DNA from: Pseudomonadota bacterium
Lineage (GTDB): Bacteria; Pseudomonadota; Gammaproteobacteria; Xanthomonadales; Rhodanobacteraceae
NCBI GenBank assembly: GCA_018240465.1
Contig: JAFEFS010000091.1
Location: 79,421 to 143,420 of the forward strand
Direction of reading: 5' to 3'
DNA: 64,000 bases
Under the pieces are notes generated by a model, which ran no database searches, was not told the origin of the DNA, and saw only the letters and a list, made by a program, of their open reading frames with translations. Made by a program: the position numbers and the translations under genes. Below are positions 7,549 through 17,302 of the stretch, piece after piece. Within the stretch, counting starts at the first letter, position 1; every line of letters begins with the position of its first letter.

Positions 7549-8460
7549 CTAGCCGTTCGACGGCGCGGCGATGGAAGCCTGTTGCGCGACCGGCGCAGCG
7601 GCAGGTGCCGCAGGTGGGTTCTGCGCCGCCTCCTGCTGGTCGAGCCAGGTCTTGAACTCCTCGGGCGGCACGGCCTTGACCACGATCGGCATGAAGCCGT
7701 GGTCCTGGCCGCACAGCTCCGCGCATTGACCGCGGTAGATGCCGGGCTCGGAGATCTTGGTCCACGTGTCGTTGATGATTCCGGGGATCGCGTCGGACTT
7801 CCAGCCCAGCGCCGGCACCCACCAGGAATGGATCACGTCGTCGCCGGTGATGACGAAGCGCACCTTGGTGTTGGTCGGCAACACGAGCGGCTTGTCGACA
7901 TCGAGCAGATAGGTGTTTTCGCCCTGCGCGTTCTTCACGTCGGCCGGATTGAGCCCCGAGCGAAGTTGGCGCGTGCGATCGCTCGTGCCTTCGAGCTTGG
8001 AGATGAAACGCACGTGATAGGCCTTGTCGCCCCAGTTGACGTAGTCGTAGCCCCACTTCCACTGGTAGCCGGTGATCTTCACCGTCATCTGCGACTCGTT
8101 GGTGTAGGCCTCGTTGATCAGCACCTTGGTCGCGGGATAGGCCATGACGACGAGGAGCAGGATCGGCACGATTGTCCAGATCGTTTCGGCGAGGGTGTTG
8201 TGCGACCAGGTCGCGGCGACGGCCCCCTTCGACTTGCGGAACTTGAACATCGCATAGAACATCGCGCCGAACACGATCAGGCCGATGACGACGCAGATCC
8301 ACAGCGCGAGCATGTGCAGGTCATAGGCCTCATGCGATGACTGGGTCACACCCGGATGCATGTTGAGCTGCCACGGGGCGCGCTCGGGCGCCGCGAGAGC
8401 CATCGACCAGCCTGCCGCCAGCACGGCTCCCAATCCCCACTTGCCCAAGACTCGATTCAT
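7549..8460 (-). CDS. ctaC: cytochrome c oxidase subunit II
   Basis: This 303-residue subunit takes electrons from cytochrome c through its binuclear CuA centre. It has an N-terminal signal or anchor (to about 23), two membrane helices (about 50-72 and 95-112) and a periplasmic cupredoxin domain. The CuA ligands are all present: His211, Cys246, Cys250, His254 and Met257 (GQCAELCGQDHGFM). The C-terminus is an alanine/proline-rich tail without a haem c motif, so this is not a caa3 type. It is the first gene of the operon; AGGTGA lies just upstream of the ATG. Confidence 0.96.
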   Translation of the reverse strand: MNRVLGKWGLGAVLAAGWSMALAAPERAPWQLNMHPGVTQSSHEAYDLHMLALWICVVIGLIVFGAMFYAMFKFRKSKGAVAATWSHNTLAETIWTIVPILLLVVMAYPATKVLINEAYTNESQMTVKITGYQWKWGYDYVNWGDKAYHVRFISKLEGTSDRTRQLRSGLNPADVKNAQGENTYLLDVDKPLVLPTNTKVRFVITGDDVIHSWWVPALGWKSDAIPGIINDTWTKISEPGIYRGQCAELCGQDHGFMPIVVKAVPPEEFKTWLDQQEAAQNPPAAPAAAPVAQQASIAAPSNG

Positions 8461-8538
8461 TCTTCACCTGTATTTTTGCTCTCGTCCCTGATTGCGAAGA
8501 TCACGAAGCGGTCATCCTGACCGCACTTCCCGACAAAA

Positions 8539-9054
8539 TCAGCCCTGCCCGTCAGCACTCACAGACCCATCCAACCTGGCCTGCGCGAGCAATTCATCCA
8601 GCTGCCGCGCCAAAACAGCACGCTCGGCCTCGTTCAAGAACTTGCCGACCTCCACCTCGCGGCCATGCGAGCGCAGCAACAACCGGCTCGCCCAACCAAA
8701 ATGGCGGCCCGGCCGCAACTCCGCGCGCACCCAGTACGGATGGAACCGTACCGGCGGCGCCGAGCCATCCATGCGCGTCACTTCCAGCCCCGAGACACCC
8801 AGCGCAATCACCTCGCCCGCGGCGCTGCGGCGCCATACGCGGCTCAGGACACACGCGACCACACACCAATCCAGCACCGCAAACCAAGGTGCGAACACAT
8901 TGCCGCGCCACGCGGCGAGCCCGGCGAACGCGGCCATCGCCATGCCTTGCAGCGCGAGAAACAGCCACAGACCGGCGCGTGACAGCGAGCGATGCGGCAG
9001 GACCAGCAGTCTCGCCGGCAAAGTCGACAGCGTCGCTGGCAGCGTCTCGCCCAT
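8539..9054 (-). CDS. DUF2244 membrane protein
   Basis: This 171-residue protein has two adjacent membrane helices (about 28-50 and 54-72) and a soluble C-terminal domain that reads VEVGKFLNEAERAVLARQL. This shape matches the DUF2244 family, which often lies next to cytochrome c oxidase operons. It is 78 bp upstream of ctaC on the same strand and may be the first gene of the same transcript. Its function is unknown; a link to oxidase biogenesis is suggested only by repeated neighbourhood. Confidence 0.75.
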   Translation of the reverse strand: MGETLPATLSTLPARLLVLPHRSLSRAGLWLFLALQGMAMAAFAGLAAWRGNVFAPWFAVLDWCVVACVLSRVWRRSAAGEVIALGVSGLEVTRMDGSAPPVRFHPYWVRAELRPGRHFGWASRLLLRSHGREVEVGKFLNEAERAVLARQLDELLAQARLDGSVSADGQG

Positions 9055-9354
9055 GGTGCGCTCGAACCTTTACAGCCTATCAATGATAGTGAGCGCACCG
9101 AAGCCGGGCAAGAGACGATACGCTTCCGGGGCATCGAGCGCGGTCGCGCATGCGTCCCGGGCGCGCCTGGACCACGGCACTTTGTCCCGCGACGCAACGC
9201 ATTCGGGATCCGGCCGCCGAGTCGAAATTTCGCCGAAATGCATCGAATACGTATGCAGTGTCCTTCGCTGACGCGCAGCGCACGCTAAGCTTCAAAGCCA
9301 ACGACAAGGCGAAGCGCGCGCCGCGCGCGAACCGCCGCGGGGAGCCGAATTTTC
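9055..9354. other. divergent control region of the DUF2244 gene and the GH13 operon
   Basis: This 300-base region holds one glucan-locus operator (9244-9257) and a -10 box at 9286 for the plus-strand operon. I saw no clear promoter for the minus-strand gene. Confidence 0.6.
9244..9257 (+). promoter_or_regulatory. glucan-locus operator, site 1
   Basis: CGAATACGTATGCA is one copy of a LacI-type palindrome with consensus TGAATNCGTATGCA. Exactly 28 nt follow before TAAGCT at 9286-9291, a -10 box, with a weak -35 (TTCGCT, 9264-9269). The GH13 gene starts 63 nt beyond. The same spacing occurs at sites 3 and 4. Confidence 0.75.
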
Positions 9355-10977
9355 ATGTCCGATCCAGCCTGGTGGCGCGGCGCCGTCATCTATCAGATTT
9401 ATCCGCGCAGCTTCCTCGACACCGACGGCAACGGCGTCGGCGACCTGCCCGGAATCATCGAAAAGCTCGACTATGTCGCCAGTCTCGGCGTCGATGCGAT
9501 CTGGATCAGCCCGTTCTTCGCCTCGCCGATGGCCGATTTCGGCTACGACATCGCCGACTACCGTGCGGTCGATCCACTGTTCGGCACGATGGCCGATTTC
9601 GACCGCCTGCTCGCCCGCGCGCACGCGCTTGGCCTCAAGGTCATGATCGACCAGGTGCTCAGCCATACTTCGAACGCTCACGCCTGGTTCCGCGAAAGCC
9701 GCGAGGGCCGAACGAACGCCAAAGCCGACTGGTACGTCTGGGCCGACGCGCGCGACGACGGCACTCCGCCAAACAACTGGATGAGCCTGTTCGGCGGCGT
9801 TGCCTGGCGCTGGGAGTCGCGGCGCGGCCAGTACTACCTGCACAACTTCCTCGCCGCGCAGCCCGATCTGAACTTCCACAATCCGGACGTACGCCGGGCC
9901 ACGCTGGATAACCTGCGCTTCTGGCTCGACAAGGGCGTTGATGCATTCCGTCTCGACGCCATCAATTTCTGCTTCCACGACGCGCAACTGCGCGACAACC
10001 CCGCAAAGCCGCCGGCAATGCGCGTTGGCCGCGGCTTCTCGCCCGACAATCCCTACGCATTCCAGTACCACTGGTACAACAACACGCGCCCGGAAAACCT
10101 GGGTTTTCTCGAAGACCTGCGCCGGCTGATCGACGAATACCCGGGCGTGGCGACGCTGGGCGAGATCTCCTCCGAAGATTCGCTGGCGACCACGGCCGAG
10201 TACACGCGCGCCGGTCGCCTGCACATGGGCTACAGCTTCGAGCTTCTGGTCGACGACTTCTCGGCCGGCTACATCCGGCGCACGGTGGAAACACTCGAGG
10301 CCAAGGTCGACGAAGGCTGGCCCTGCTGGGCCGTGTCCAACCACGACGTCATGCGCGCGGCCAGCCGCTGGGGCGGAGCGCAACCGTCGCCGGATTTCGT
10401 CAAGCTGCTGGCTGCACTGGTTGGCTCGCTGCGCGGCTCGGTGTGCTTCTACCAAGGCGAGGAACTCGGCTTGCCTGAAGCGGAGGTGCCGTTCGAGGCG
10501 TTGCAGGACCCCTACGGCATCGCCTTCTGGCCGAACTTCAAAGGCCGTGACGGTTGCCGCACGCCGATGCCGTGGATCGACGACGGCAACGGCACGGGAT
10601 TCACCAGCGCGGAAAAGCCCTGGCTGCCGATTCCGGCCGCGCATCGCGCGCTCGCCGTCTCCCGCCAGGACGCCGATGCCGCCTCGCCGCTCAACGCGTT
10701 CCGCCGTTTCCTGCGCTGGCGCAAGACGCAGGCCGCGCTCGTGCTCGGCGGCATCCGTTTTCTCGACGCGGACGAGCCGGTATTGATGTTCACGCGCACG
10801 TACGCCGACGAGACGCTGCTGATCGCGCTCAATCTCGGCGCCGGCGAGGTTTTCGTGCCCGCTCCTTCCGGACTGCGCCTCGAACAGCTCGACTGCCCCG
10901 GCCCGCGCAACGGCCGCATCGAGGCCGCGAACTTGGTGTTGCCCGCTCACGCCGTGGTCTATGCTCGTGTCTCTTGA
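9355..10977 (+). CDS. GH13 alpha-glucosidase (XgtA-like)
   Basis: This 540-residue cytoplasmic enzyme has no signal peptide and should hydrolyse terminal alpha-glucosidic bonds of maltose and short dextrins. All four GH13 regions are present: DQVLSH (99-104), nucleophile Asp201 in AFRLDAINF, acid/base Glu270 in ATLGEISS, and Asp331 in VSNHD. The 201/270 numbering is that of XgtA, the alpha-glucosyl-transferring glucosidase of Xanthomonas campestris, so transfer as well as hydrolysis is possible. It is the first gene of an operon with the six-hairpin protein (24 bp gap) and the MFS carrier, and follows an operator and promoter at 9244-9291. Confidence 0.93.
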   Translation: MSDPAWWRGAVIYQIYPRSFLDTDGNGVGDLPGIIEKLDYVASLGVDAIWISPFFASPMADFGYDIADYRAVDPLFGTMADFDRLLARAHALGLKVMIDQVLSHTSNAHAWFRESREGRTNAKADWYVWADARDDGTPPNNWMSLFGGVAWRWESRRGQYYLHNFLAAQPDLNFHNPDVRRATLDNLRFWLDKGVDAFRLDAINFCFHDAQLRDNPAKPPAMRVGRGFSPDNPYAFQYHWYNNTRPENLGFLEDLRRLIDEYPGVATLGEISSEDSLATTAEYTRAGRLHMGYSFELLVDDFSAGYIRRTVETLEAKVDEGWPCWAVSNHDVMRAASRWGGAQPSPDFVKLLAALVGSLRGSVCFYQGEELGLPEAEVPFEALQDPYGIAFWPNFKGRDGCRTPMPWIDDGNGTGFTSAEKPWLPIPAAHRALAVSRQDADAASPLNAFRRFLRWRKTQAALVLGGIRFLDADEPVLMFTRTYADETLLIALNLGAGEVFVPAPSGLRLEQLDCPGPRNGRIEAANLVLPAHAVVYARVS

Positions 10978-11001
10978 GTCGTAGCCGAGAGGCGTGCTGC
11001 C

Positions 11002-13212
11002 ATGACATTTGCTTCCGCCCTGTTCCTCGCCACCTTGACCCTGGCGACATCCGCCGCGGCCGCCGATTCCGACTGGCGGACCTCGTTGAATTTCGATAAC
11101 CGCAGCGCAACGGCTGCCGTCGAGAAGGGTGGCTACCGCCTCGGCTCCGACGGCCACCCGCGCACGATCGCGGCGCAGCCGCTGCGCAGCGACACCGCGA
11201 GTCCGCTCGTCGATGCGCTGTTCGCGCTGGCCCAAGACGAGGCGAACCAGGCGAAGACCAGACAACTCACCGACGGTGCCTACAACCACGGCAAGCCGAT
11301 CCCCTGCGACTGCTTCGTCACCGGGGTGAAATGGCCGTTCGTGTGGACGCGCGACTCGGCCTACTCGATCGACCTGGCTTTGGGTTGGCTCGACCCGGCA
11401 CGCGCGCGGCGCACGCTGGAGTTCAAGCTTTCCGACGTGCGCGAGGCGTCCGCGCCGCAGGGGTTGTATGTCGTGCAGGACACGGGCTCGGGCGGCAGCT
11501 GGCCGGTTTCCACCGATCGCGTCGTCTGGTTCCTCGGCGCGCGCGGCCTGCTCGACGACAAGGCCTTCGCCGACAAGACGTATAAAGCGCTGAAGGACAC
11601 ACTCGCGCAAGACAAGCAATACGCGTTCGACGCGCAACTCGGTCTGTATCGCGGCGAAACCTCGTTCCTCGACTGGCGCGAGCAGACCTATCCGGTATGG
11701 ACCGAGAAAGACGTGCGCTTCATCGCCGAATCGTTCGCGTTGTCGACCAATGTGCTGCACTACGAGGCCTTGCGTCTGGCGGTAAAGATGGCCAAATCGC
11801 GCAACGAATCCGCGGTTGCCACGCAGTATCAGGGCGAAGCCGATGCACTGCGTGCGGCGATCGACAAACACTTCTGGCGCGAAGACCGCGGCCTCTACAT
11901 GAGCTATATCGGCGCTGCGGACGGGCCGCGTACGATCGAAGCCTACGACCTGCTCGGCACCGCGCTCGCGATCCTCGCCGACATTCCCGCGCCCGAGCGC
12001 GCGCGCAAGGCGCTGGCCAACTATCCGACCTGGCCGGCGGGCAGCCCGGTGGTCTGGCCCGAGCACCGCGACGCCGCGATCTACCACAACCGCGCGATCT
12101 GGCCGTTCGTCAGCGCCTATGCGCTGCGCGCCGCGCGCAAGCTCGACGATCCCGACCGCATCGCCCACGAGCTGCGCTCGATCCTGCAGGGCGCGGCGCT
12201 GTCCGGATCGAACTACGAGAACTACGAGCTGGTCAGCGGCGCCGTGCACGTCGAGGACGGCAAATGGAGCGGGCCCGTGGTCAACTCGCCGCGCCAGCTC
12301 TGGTCGGTCGCGGCGATGCTCGATGCGGTCGTCGAAGGCGTGTTCGGCGTCGAAGGCGACAAGGTCGAGCCGAAGATTCCGCTGGAAATCGTGCCGATGC
12401 TGTTCGCTGAGGACGACTCCATTGTCCTGCATTTGCGGGATCGCACGATTACGCTGGCGCAGCCGCATGAATTGCCGAAGGACGCCAACCTGCTCGTCGC
12501 CGACAAGGTGGAAACGAAAGGCAAGTTCATTCACGTCTCACTGCGCGGCATACATGTCGATTCTGCTCCGCTGAAACTCAGTGCGTCAGAGTTCGCGCCC
12601 GATACACCAGCACTCATTCCGACGGCTCCGAAAATTTCTGACGGCAGCTACGCGCCCGTGCGCTTCTGGCTCGACGGCAAGATCGCGCAAACCTGGAAGC
12701 CGGGCGGCGCGCAGGCGCTGAAAAGCATCGAGATCGCCGACACCGACATGCTGCAAAGCCTGTGGACGACGCGCATCGATCCGTCGACCCTGCTCGAATC
12801 GCTGCCGGGGCCGATCGTCCATCTGGGTCAGTTCGAAGATGTCGGCGGCGCCTGGCCACGCACCTGGACGGCCAAACGCGACGGTCGCTACCAGCTGCGC
12901 CTCGACTACGAGAACAAGCACGGGCCGATCAACACCGGCATCACCGCCGCGGTGAAGATGCTCGCGATCGACTGCGAAGGCGCGGCGAAACAGAGCGCGC
13001 CGATCGTGATGCCGCACAGTGTCGCCAGGGAACTCTCCACCGCCGTCGCGTTCGCGGCCAAGGCCGGGAAAAAGTGTACTTTTACTCTCGAACAGGGTTT
13101 CAACATGAGCTTCCTGTCGCGCAACAAGCTCTACACCGGCGAGCAGGGCGGGGAAAGCGGTCCGCTCAACGAGGCCGACTACGGCGAATTGCGCATCGTG
13201 CCGCTGCCGTAG
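11002..13212 (+). CDS. exported six-hairpin glycosidase-like protein
   Basis: This 736-residue protein begins with a signal peptide (cleavage near residue 20, AAAADS). The central part looks like an (alpha/alpha)6 glycosidase barrel: WTRDSAYSIDLALGWL (about 113-128), SFLDWREQTYPVW (about 218-230) and repeated helices, as in GH15/GH63-type and debranching-like enzymes. The last 200 residues look like a beta-rich domain. I cannot assign a GH family or substrate. The position between an alpha-glucosidase and a sugar carrier suggests action on alpha-glucans in the periplasm. Acidic residues in the two motifs are the likely catalytic ones. Confidence 0.75.
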   Translation: MTFASALFLATLTLATSAAAADSDWRTSLNFDNRSATAAVEKGGYRLGSDGHPRTIAAQPLRSDTASPLVDALFALAQDEANQAKTRQLTDGAYNHGKPIPCDCFVTGVKWPFVWTRDSAYSIDLALGWLDPARARRTLEFKLSDVREASAPQGLYVVQDTGSGGSWPVSTDRVVWFLGARGLLDDKAFADKTYKALKDTLAQDKQYAFDAQLGLYRGETSFLDWREQTYPVWTEKDVRFIAESFALSTNVLHYEALRLAVKMAKSRNESAVATQYQGEADALRAAIDKHFWREDRGLYMSYIGAADGPRTIEAYDLLGTALAILADIPAPERARKALANYPTWPAGSPVVWPEHRDAAIYHNRAIWPFVSAYALRAARKLDDPDRIAHELRSILQGAALSGSNYENYELVSGAVHVEDGKWSGPVVNSPRQLWSVAAMLDAVVEGVFGVEGDKVEPKIPLEIVPMLFAEDDSIVLHLRDRTITLAQPHELPKDANLLVADKVETKGKFIHVSLRGIHVDSAPLKLSASEFAPDTPALIPTAPKISDGSYAPVRFWLDGKIAQTWKPGGAQALKSIEIADTDMLQSLWTTRIDPSTLLESLPGPIVHLGQFEDVGGAWPRTWTAKRDGRYQLRLDYENKHGPINTGITAAVKMLAIDCEGAAKQSAPIVMPHSVARELSTAVAFAAKAGKKCTFTLEQGFNMSFLSRNKLYTGEQGGESGPLNEADYGELRIVPLP

Positions 13213-13220
13213 CTCTTGAT

Positions 13221-13243
13221 CCCTTCTCCCACCGGGAGAAGGG
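13221..13243. repeat. CTTCTCCC/GGGAGAAG palindrome, copy 1
   Basis: CCCTTCTCCC and GGGAGAAGGG form a perfect 10-bp stem with a 3-base loop in the gap between the six-hairpin gene and the MFS gene. Related copies are at 25775-25793 and 25868-25910. Without a T-tract it is more likely a dispersed repeat than a terminator. Confidence 0.8.
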
Positions 13244-13276
13244 AAGGAGACCTCCCCTGTCGCCTGCCGCCAAACC

Positions 13277-14743
13277 ATGACCACAAAACCCACCCTGAGC
13301 TTCTGGCAAATCTGGAACATGTGTTTCGGATTTCTCGGCATCCAGTTCGGCTTTGCCCTGCAGAACGCCAACGTCAGCCGCATCTTCCAGACGCTCGGTG
13401 CCGGTGTGGACGATATCCCGGTGCTGTGGATCGCCGCTCCGCTGACGGGCCTCATCGTGCAGCCCATCATCGGCTATCTCTCCGACCGCACCTGGACGCG
13501 GCTCGGCCGGCGCCGGCCGTATTTTCTCCTCGGCGCGATCCTCGCCACCCTGGCGCTGCTGGCGATGCCGAATTCGCCGACGCTGTGGATCGCCGCCGGT
13601 CTGCTCTGGATCCTCGACGCCTCGATCAATGTCTCGATGGAGCCGTTCCGCGCCTTCGTTGGCGACCAGTTGCCGACGCCGCAGCGTCCGACCGGTTACG
13701 CGATGCAGAGTTTCTTCATCGGCGCCGGCTCGATCGTCGCCAGCGTGTTGCCTTATGTATTCGCGCATTTCGGCATCGCCAACACGGCCACGGCGGGTGC
13801 GGTACCCGACACGGTCAAGTATTCGTTCTACGCCGGCGCGGCCGTGCTGTTCGGCGCGATCGCCTGGACCGTGCTGTCGACGCGCGAGTATCCGCCCGAA
13901 GCACTTCACGCATTTTCCGACGCCCGGCCCGCGGACGAAGACGCATCCCCCACCGATTCCGCGCGCTCCGCCTCGACCGGCCTGGTCTGGACGCTGGCCG
14001 GCGCAATCGTCGCGGCCGTGGTGTGGTATCTGGGCATCGACAAGCAGCTCTACCTGATCGCGGGCATGATCGCCGCCTACGGCCTGATCCAACTGGTCGC
14101 GAGCGCGCGGCGCGGCGGTTTCCTCGTCGACGTGCTCGCCGATCTGCGCGCGATGCCGGCGGCGATGCGCCAGCTCGCCGTGGTGCAGTTCTTTTCCTGG
14201 TTCGCGCTGTTCGCGATGTGGCTGTTTGCGACGAGCGCGGTCACCTCGGTGCACTACGCCACACGCGATGCCGCGAGCGCCGCCTACAACGAGGGCGCGA
14301 ACTGGGTCGGCGTGCTGTTCGCCGCCTACAACGGCTTCGCCGCGATCGCGGCGATCCTGATTCCGCCGATGGCGCGGCGCCTCGGCCTGCGCGTCACGCA
14401 CCTGATCAACCTCGTCCTCGGCGGCCTCGGCCTGCTCTCGTTTCTCGTCATCCGCGACCCGCGCTGGCTGCTCGCCTCGATGGTCGGCATCGGCTTCGCC
14501 TGGGCCTCGATCCTGGCCATTCCCTATGCCCTGCTTGCAGACAGCGTGCCGGCGAAGAAAATGGGCGTGTACATGGGCATCTTCAATTTCTTCATCGTCA
14601 TCCCGCAGCTTTGCGCGGCGAGCCTGCTCGGCTTCCTGCTCAGGACTTTTTTCGACGGCGCGCCGATCGGCGCGTTCGCGATCGGCGGCGCGAGCCTGAT
14701 CGTCGCCGGGCTGTGCACGTTGCGGGTGAAGGAACCTGCGTAG
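13277..14743 (+). CDS. MFS sugar transporter (SLC45/MalT-like maltose carrier)
   Basis: This 488-residue inner-membrane carrier has about 12 hydrophobic helices with a soluble middle loop (about 212-235). The signature SDRTWTRLGRRRPYFLLGA (about 72-90) between helices 2 and 3 is typical of the SLC45/sucrose-maltose group, as is the first helix FGFLGIQFGFALQNANVSRI. It should move maltose or maltodextrins with protons from periplasm to cytoplasm. It is the third gene of the operon behind the GH13 enzyme, which would act on its cargo. Substrate is inferred from context. Confidence 0.88.
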   Translation: MTTKPTLSFWQIWNMCFGFLGIQFGFALQNANVSRIFQTLGAGVDDIPVLWIAAPLTGLIVQPIIGYLSDRTWTRLGRRRPYFLLGAILATLALLAMPNSPTLWIAAGLLWILDASINVSMEPFRAFVGDQLPTPQRPTGYAMQSFFIGAGSIVASVLPYVFAHFGIANTATAGAVPDTVKYSFYAGAAVLFGAIAWTVLSTREYPPEALHAFSDARPADEDASPTDSARSASTGLVWTLAGAIVAAVVWYLGIDKQLYLIAGMIAAYGLIQLVASARRGGFLVDVLADLRAMPAAMRQLAVVQFFSWFALFAMWLFATSAVTSVHYATRDAASAAYNEGANWVGVLFAAYNGFAAIAAILIPPMARRLGLRVTHLINLVLGGLGLLSFLVIRDPRWLLASMVGIGFAWASILAIPYALLADSVPAKKMGVYMGIFNFFIVIPQLCAASLLGFLLRTFFDGAPIGAFAIGGASLIVAGLCTLRVKEPA

Positions 14744-14751
14744 GACGCGAT

Positions 14752-17217
14752 CTACCGCACGAACGAAATTTCCTTGACGTGCTCGCTCGGCAACGCGATG
14801 CGCAAACGCCTGCTCGCCGCATCGAATACGATGTCATGCACCGCCTTGCCGTCGATCGCGACCTTCGCCGGCACCGCATCGAGGCCGAGCAGTTCGATTG
14901 CGGCGACGCGCTGGTACGCAGCTGACGGCGGAATATCCAACTTCACCCTGTCGGCGGAGAGGGTCGCCCTGATCGTGCGCGACGCGCCCTTGCGATAGGC
15001 GTAGCCATCACCCGCATCCTGATAGATTTCACTGGTCCCGGCGGCACCCACGGCGACCGCGATCGTCAGCGGCACGTTGTTCATTTCGCCGGTGTGCTGG
15101 ATCACGGGCTGGGTCGGCACGCTCGCGCCGGCGCGCACGAACAGTGGCAGGCGATCGAGCGGCGCGTCGATCTTCACGCTCCTGCCGCCCTCGTAGCGCG
15201 TCCCGTTCCACCAGTCGACCCACGCCTCGCCCTTGGGGAAATAGACGCTGCGCGCGCGCTGGTTCTGGACCACGACAGGCGCCACCAACAGATCGCGGCC
15301 CACGAGGTACTCGTCGGCGACCAGCAGCGCCTCGACGTCGTGCGGATAGTCAAAGGCCAGCGGACGCAGCGGTGGCGCACCCGTCTTCTCGTTCTGCGCG
15401 AACAACGTGTACAGGTAGGGCAGCAGGCGATAGCGCAGCTCGATCGCGGCGCGATTGCTGCGCTCGTACTCGCCGCCGTAGGTCCACGGTTCGCGCGGGT
15501 CGGTGTCGACGGCCGAGTGCGTGCGGTAGAACGGGGTCAGCGCGGCGGCCTGCATCCAGCGCGTGTAGAGTTCGGGCGTGGTGGTCGCGGCGAAACCGCC
15601 GACGTCGGCACCGACGAAACTCACACCCGAAATCGACAGGTTGGTCAGCAGCGGGATGGTCAGCGCGAGATGGTCCCAGCTGGCGTCGTTGTCGCCGCTC
15701 CACACCGCCGCGTAGCGCTGCACGCCCGCGTAGCCCGCGCGCGTGATCGCGAACGGACGCTTGTCCGGCGCGAGCTTGCGCAGGCCCTCGAACGTGGCGC
15801 GCACCATCTGCATGCCGAACACGTTGTGGTAGCGCGCATGCGTGCCCGGATCGCCGTCGCCGTCGTGGCGCACATCGAGCGCGAAGGTCTTCTGCGGCCC
15901 CTGGGTGAGCGCCGGCTGCTTGAAATCGTCGGGCGAGAACACGGCCGGCTCGTTCATGTCGTTCCAGAATCCGTCGACGCCTTCGCCGAGCGGTTTCCGG
16001 TACAACTCGCCCCACCAGGCGCGCGCCTTGGCGTCGGTGAAATCGGGAAACGCGCAGATGCCGGGCCAGACCTTCTCGTGCAGTTCCTTGCCGGCCGCGT
16101 CGCGCACGTAGATGCCGGCCTCGCGGCCGCTGCGGTAGACGGAATAGTTCTCATCGAGCTTCACCCCCGGATCGACGATCGTGACGACGTGAAAGCCTTC
16201 GCCGTGCAGGTCCGCGAGCATCTTCTTCGGCTCGGCAAACGTCTGCGGATTCCAGGTGAAGACGCGATAGCCGTCCATGTAATCGATGTCGAGGTGGATC
16301 ACGTCGGCCGGGATCTTCTTCGCGCGGAAGGTGCGCGCGATCTCCTCGACCTTGGCCTGCGACATGTACGAATAACGCGACTGCTGGTAGCCGAGCGCCC
16401 ACCGCGGCGGCAGCGCGGTGCGTCCGGTGAGCGCAGTGTAGTCGCGCAACACGCTGGCCGGCGTACGCTGCGCTCCTCCGGTGAAAACGTAGTAGTTCAA
16501 CTCGCCGCCGTCGGCGCCGAAGCTGTAGCGGCGCGGATCGCTCTTGCCCATGTCGAAATGGCTGCGGTACGTGTTGTCGAAGAACAGGCCGTAACTCAAG
16601 CCGTCGCGCAGCGCGATGAAGAACGGAATCGTCTGGTACAGCGGGTTGGTGCCGACCGGATACTTGTACGAGTCGGTATTCCAGTTGACCAGGAACTGGC
16701 CCTCGCGCGAGATCGGCGCCAGGCCCTGCTCGCCGAAGCCGTAGTACAGCTCGTAGGCGCCGCGCTGCTTGGATGCCTCGACCGCGCCCGTGTCCGCATC
16801 GAATGCCATCGGGCGTGCCGGATCATCGGCCGCTACGACACGGCCTTGCGCGTCGTAGATCGTGATGGCCAGCGCCGGCCGCTTCTGCACGACCACGCGC
16901 GCGCCGCCGTCCGCGCGCATCTCGCTGCGCTCGGCGTTGTCCTCGAACGCGAATTTTGTCGATGCCGGCGCGGCATCAGCCCACGCGTAGGAAAAATCAC
17001 GACCCAACTCTCCGCCGCCCATGCGTACGCGCACCACGTCCGGCGTGACGAAACTCACGACCACCTGCGCGCCGCCCGTGGTGGCAAAGGATACGTGGTC
17101 GCCTGATCGTTTCGCCTGCGCCGCCGCGCCCACACTCTGCCACGCCGCCTGCACCGGGCAGGCCACGAGCAGCCACAGCAGGGGCACGCTTGCCCTTCCC
17201 CATTTCCTGCCGCGCAT
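14752..17217 (-). CDS. exported GH31 alpha-glucosidase
   Basis: This 821-residue enzyme starts with a signal peptide (cleavage near 24, PVQAAWQ), so it acts in the periplasm or outside. The GH31 hallmark GFWNDMNEPAVF places the nucleophile at Asp420, and SGDNDASWDHL places the acid/base at Asp509. The N-terminal galactose-mutarotase-like domain and the C-terminal beta domains are of usual size. It should release glucose from the non-reducing ends of alpha-glucans. It converges with the MFS gene (9 bp apart) and diverges from the TonB receptor; an operator-like palindrome at 17280-17293 faces it. Confidence 0.94.
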   Translation of the reverse strand: MRGRKWGRASVPLLWLLVACPVQAAWQSVGAAAQAKRSGDHVSFATTGGAQVVVSFVTPDVVRVRMGGGELGRDFSYAWADAAPASTKFAFEDNAERSEMRADGGARVVVQKRPALAITIYDAQGRVVAADDPARPMAFDADTGAVEASKQRGAYELYYGFGEQGLAPISREGQFLVNWNTDSYKYPVGTNPLYQTIPFFIALRDGLSYGLFFDNTYRSHFDMGKSDPRRYSFGADGGELNYYVFTGGAQRTPASVLRDYTALTGRTALPPRWALGYQQSRYSYMSQAKVEEIARTFRAKKIPADVIHLDIDYMDGYRVFTWNPQTFAEPKKMLADLHGEGFHVVTIVDPGVKLDENYSVYRSGREAGIYVRDAAGKELHEKVWPGICAFPDFTDAKARAWWGELYRKPLGEGVDGFWNDMNEPAVFSPDDFKQPALTQGPQKTFALDVRHDGDGDPGTHARYHNVFGMQMVRATFEGLRKLAPDKRPFAITRAGYAGVQRYAAVWSGDNDASWDHLALTIPLLTNLSISGVSFVGADVGGFAATTTPELYTRWMQAAALTPFYRTHSAVDTDPREPWTYGGEYERSNRAAIELRYRLLPYLYTLFAQNEKTGAPPLRPLAFDYPHDVEALLVADEYLVGRDLLVAPVVVQNQRARSVYFPKGEAWVDWWNGTRYEGGRSVKIDAPLDRLPLFVRAGASVPTQPVIQHTGEMNNVPLTIAVAVGAAGTSEIYQDAGDGYAYRKGASRTIRATLSADRVKLDIPPSAAYQRVAAIELLGLDAVPAKVAIDGKAVHDIVFDAASRRLRIALPSEHVKEISFVR

Positions 17218-17279
17218 TGTTCTCTCTCCCCGACGTTTTTCGTGCCCGAATGATGGCCCAGCCGCCCGGCGAAAGCTGC

Positions 17280-17293
17280 CGCATACGAATGCG
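17280..17293 (-). promoter_or_regulatory. glucan-locus operator, site 2 (weaker)
   Basis: On the minus strand this reads CGCATTCGTATGCG, which matches the locus consensus at 11 of 14 bases and points to the GH31 gene. Unlike the other sites, no TANGCT box follows at 28 nt. Confidence 0.5.
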
Positions 17294-17302
17294 CAGACAC
17301 AA

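Noticed and set aside
9292..12534. Minus-strand open frame of 1080 codons
   Set aside because: It is antisense to the GH13 and six-hairpin genes, has no family motifs, and is arginine/valine-rich as expected for the reverse of high-G+C genes.
17218..17280. A GH31 promoter with the 28-nt operator spacing
   Set aside because: No TANGCT box is found at the expected place on the minus strand; the GH31 promoter remains unidentified.
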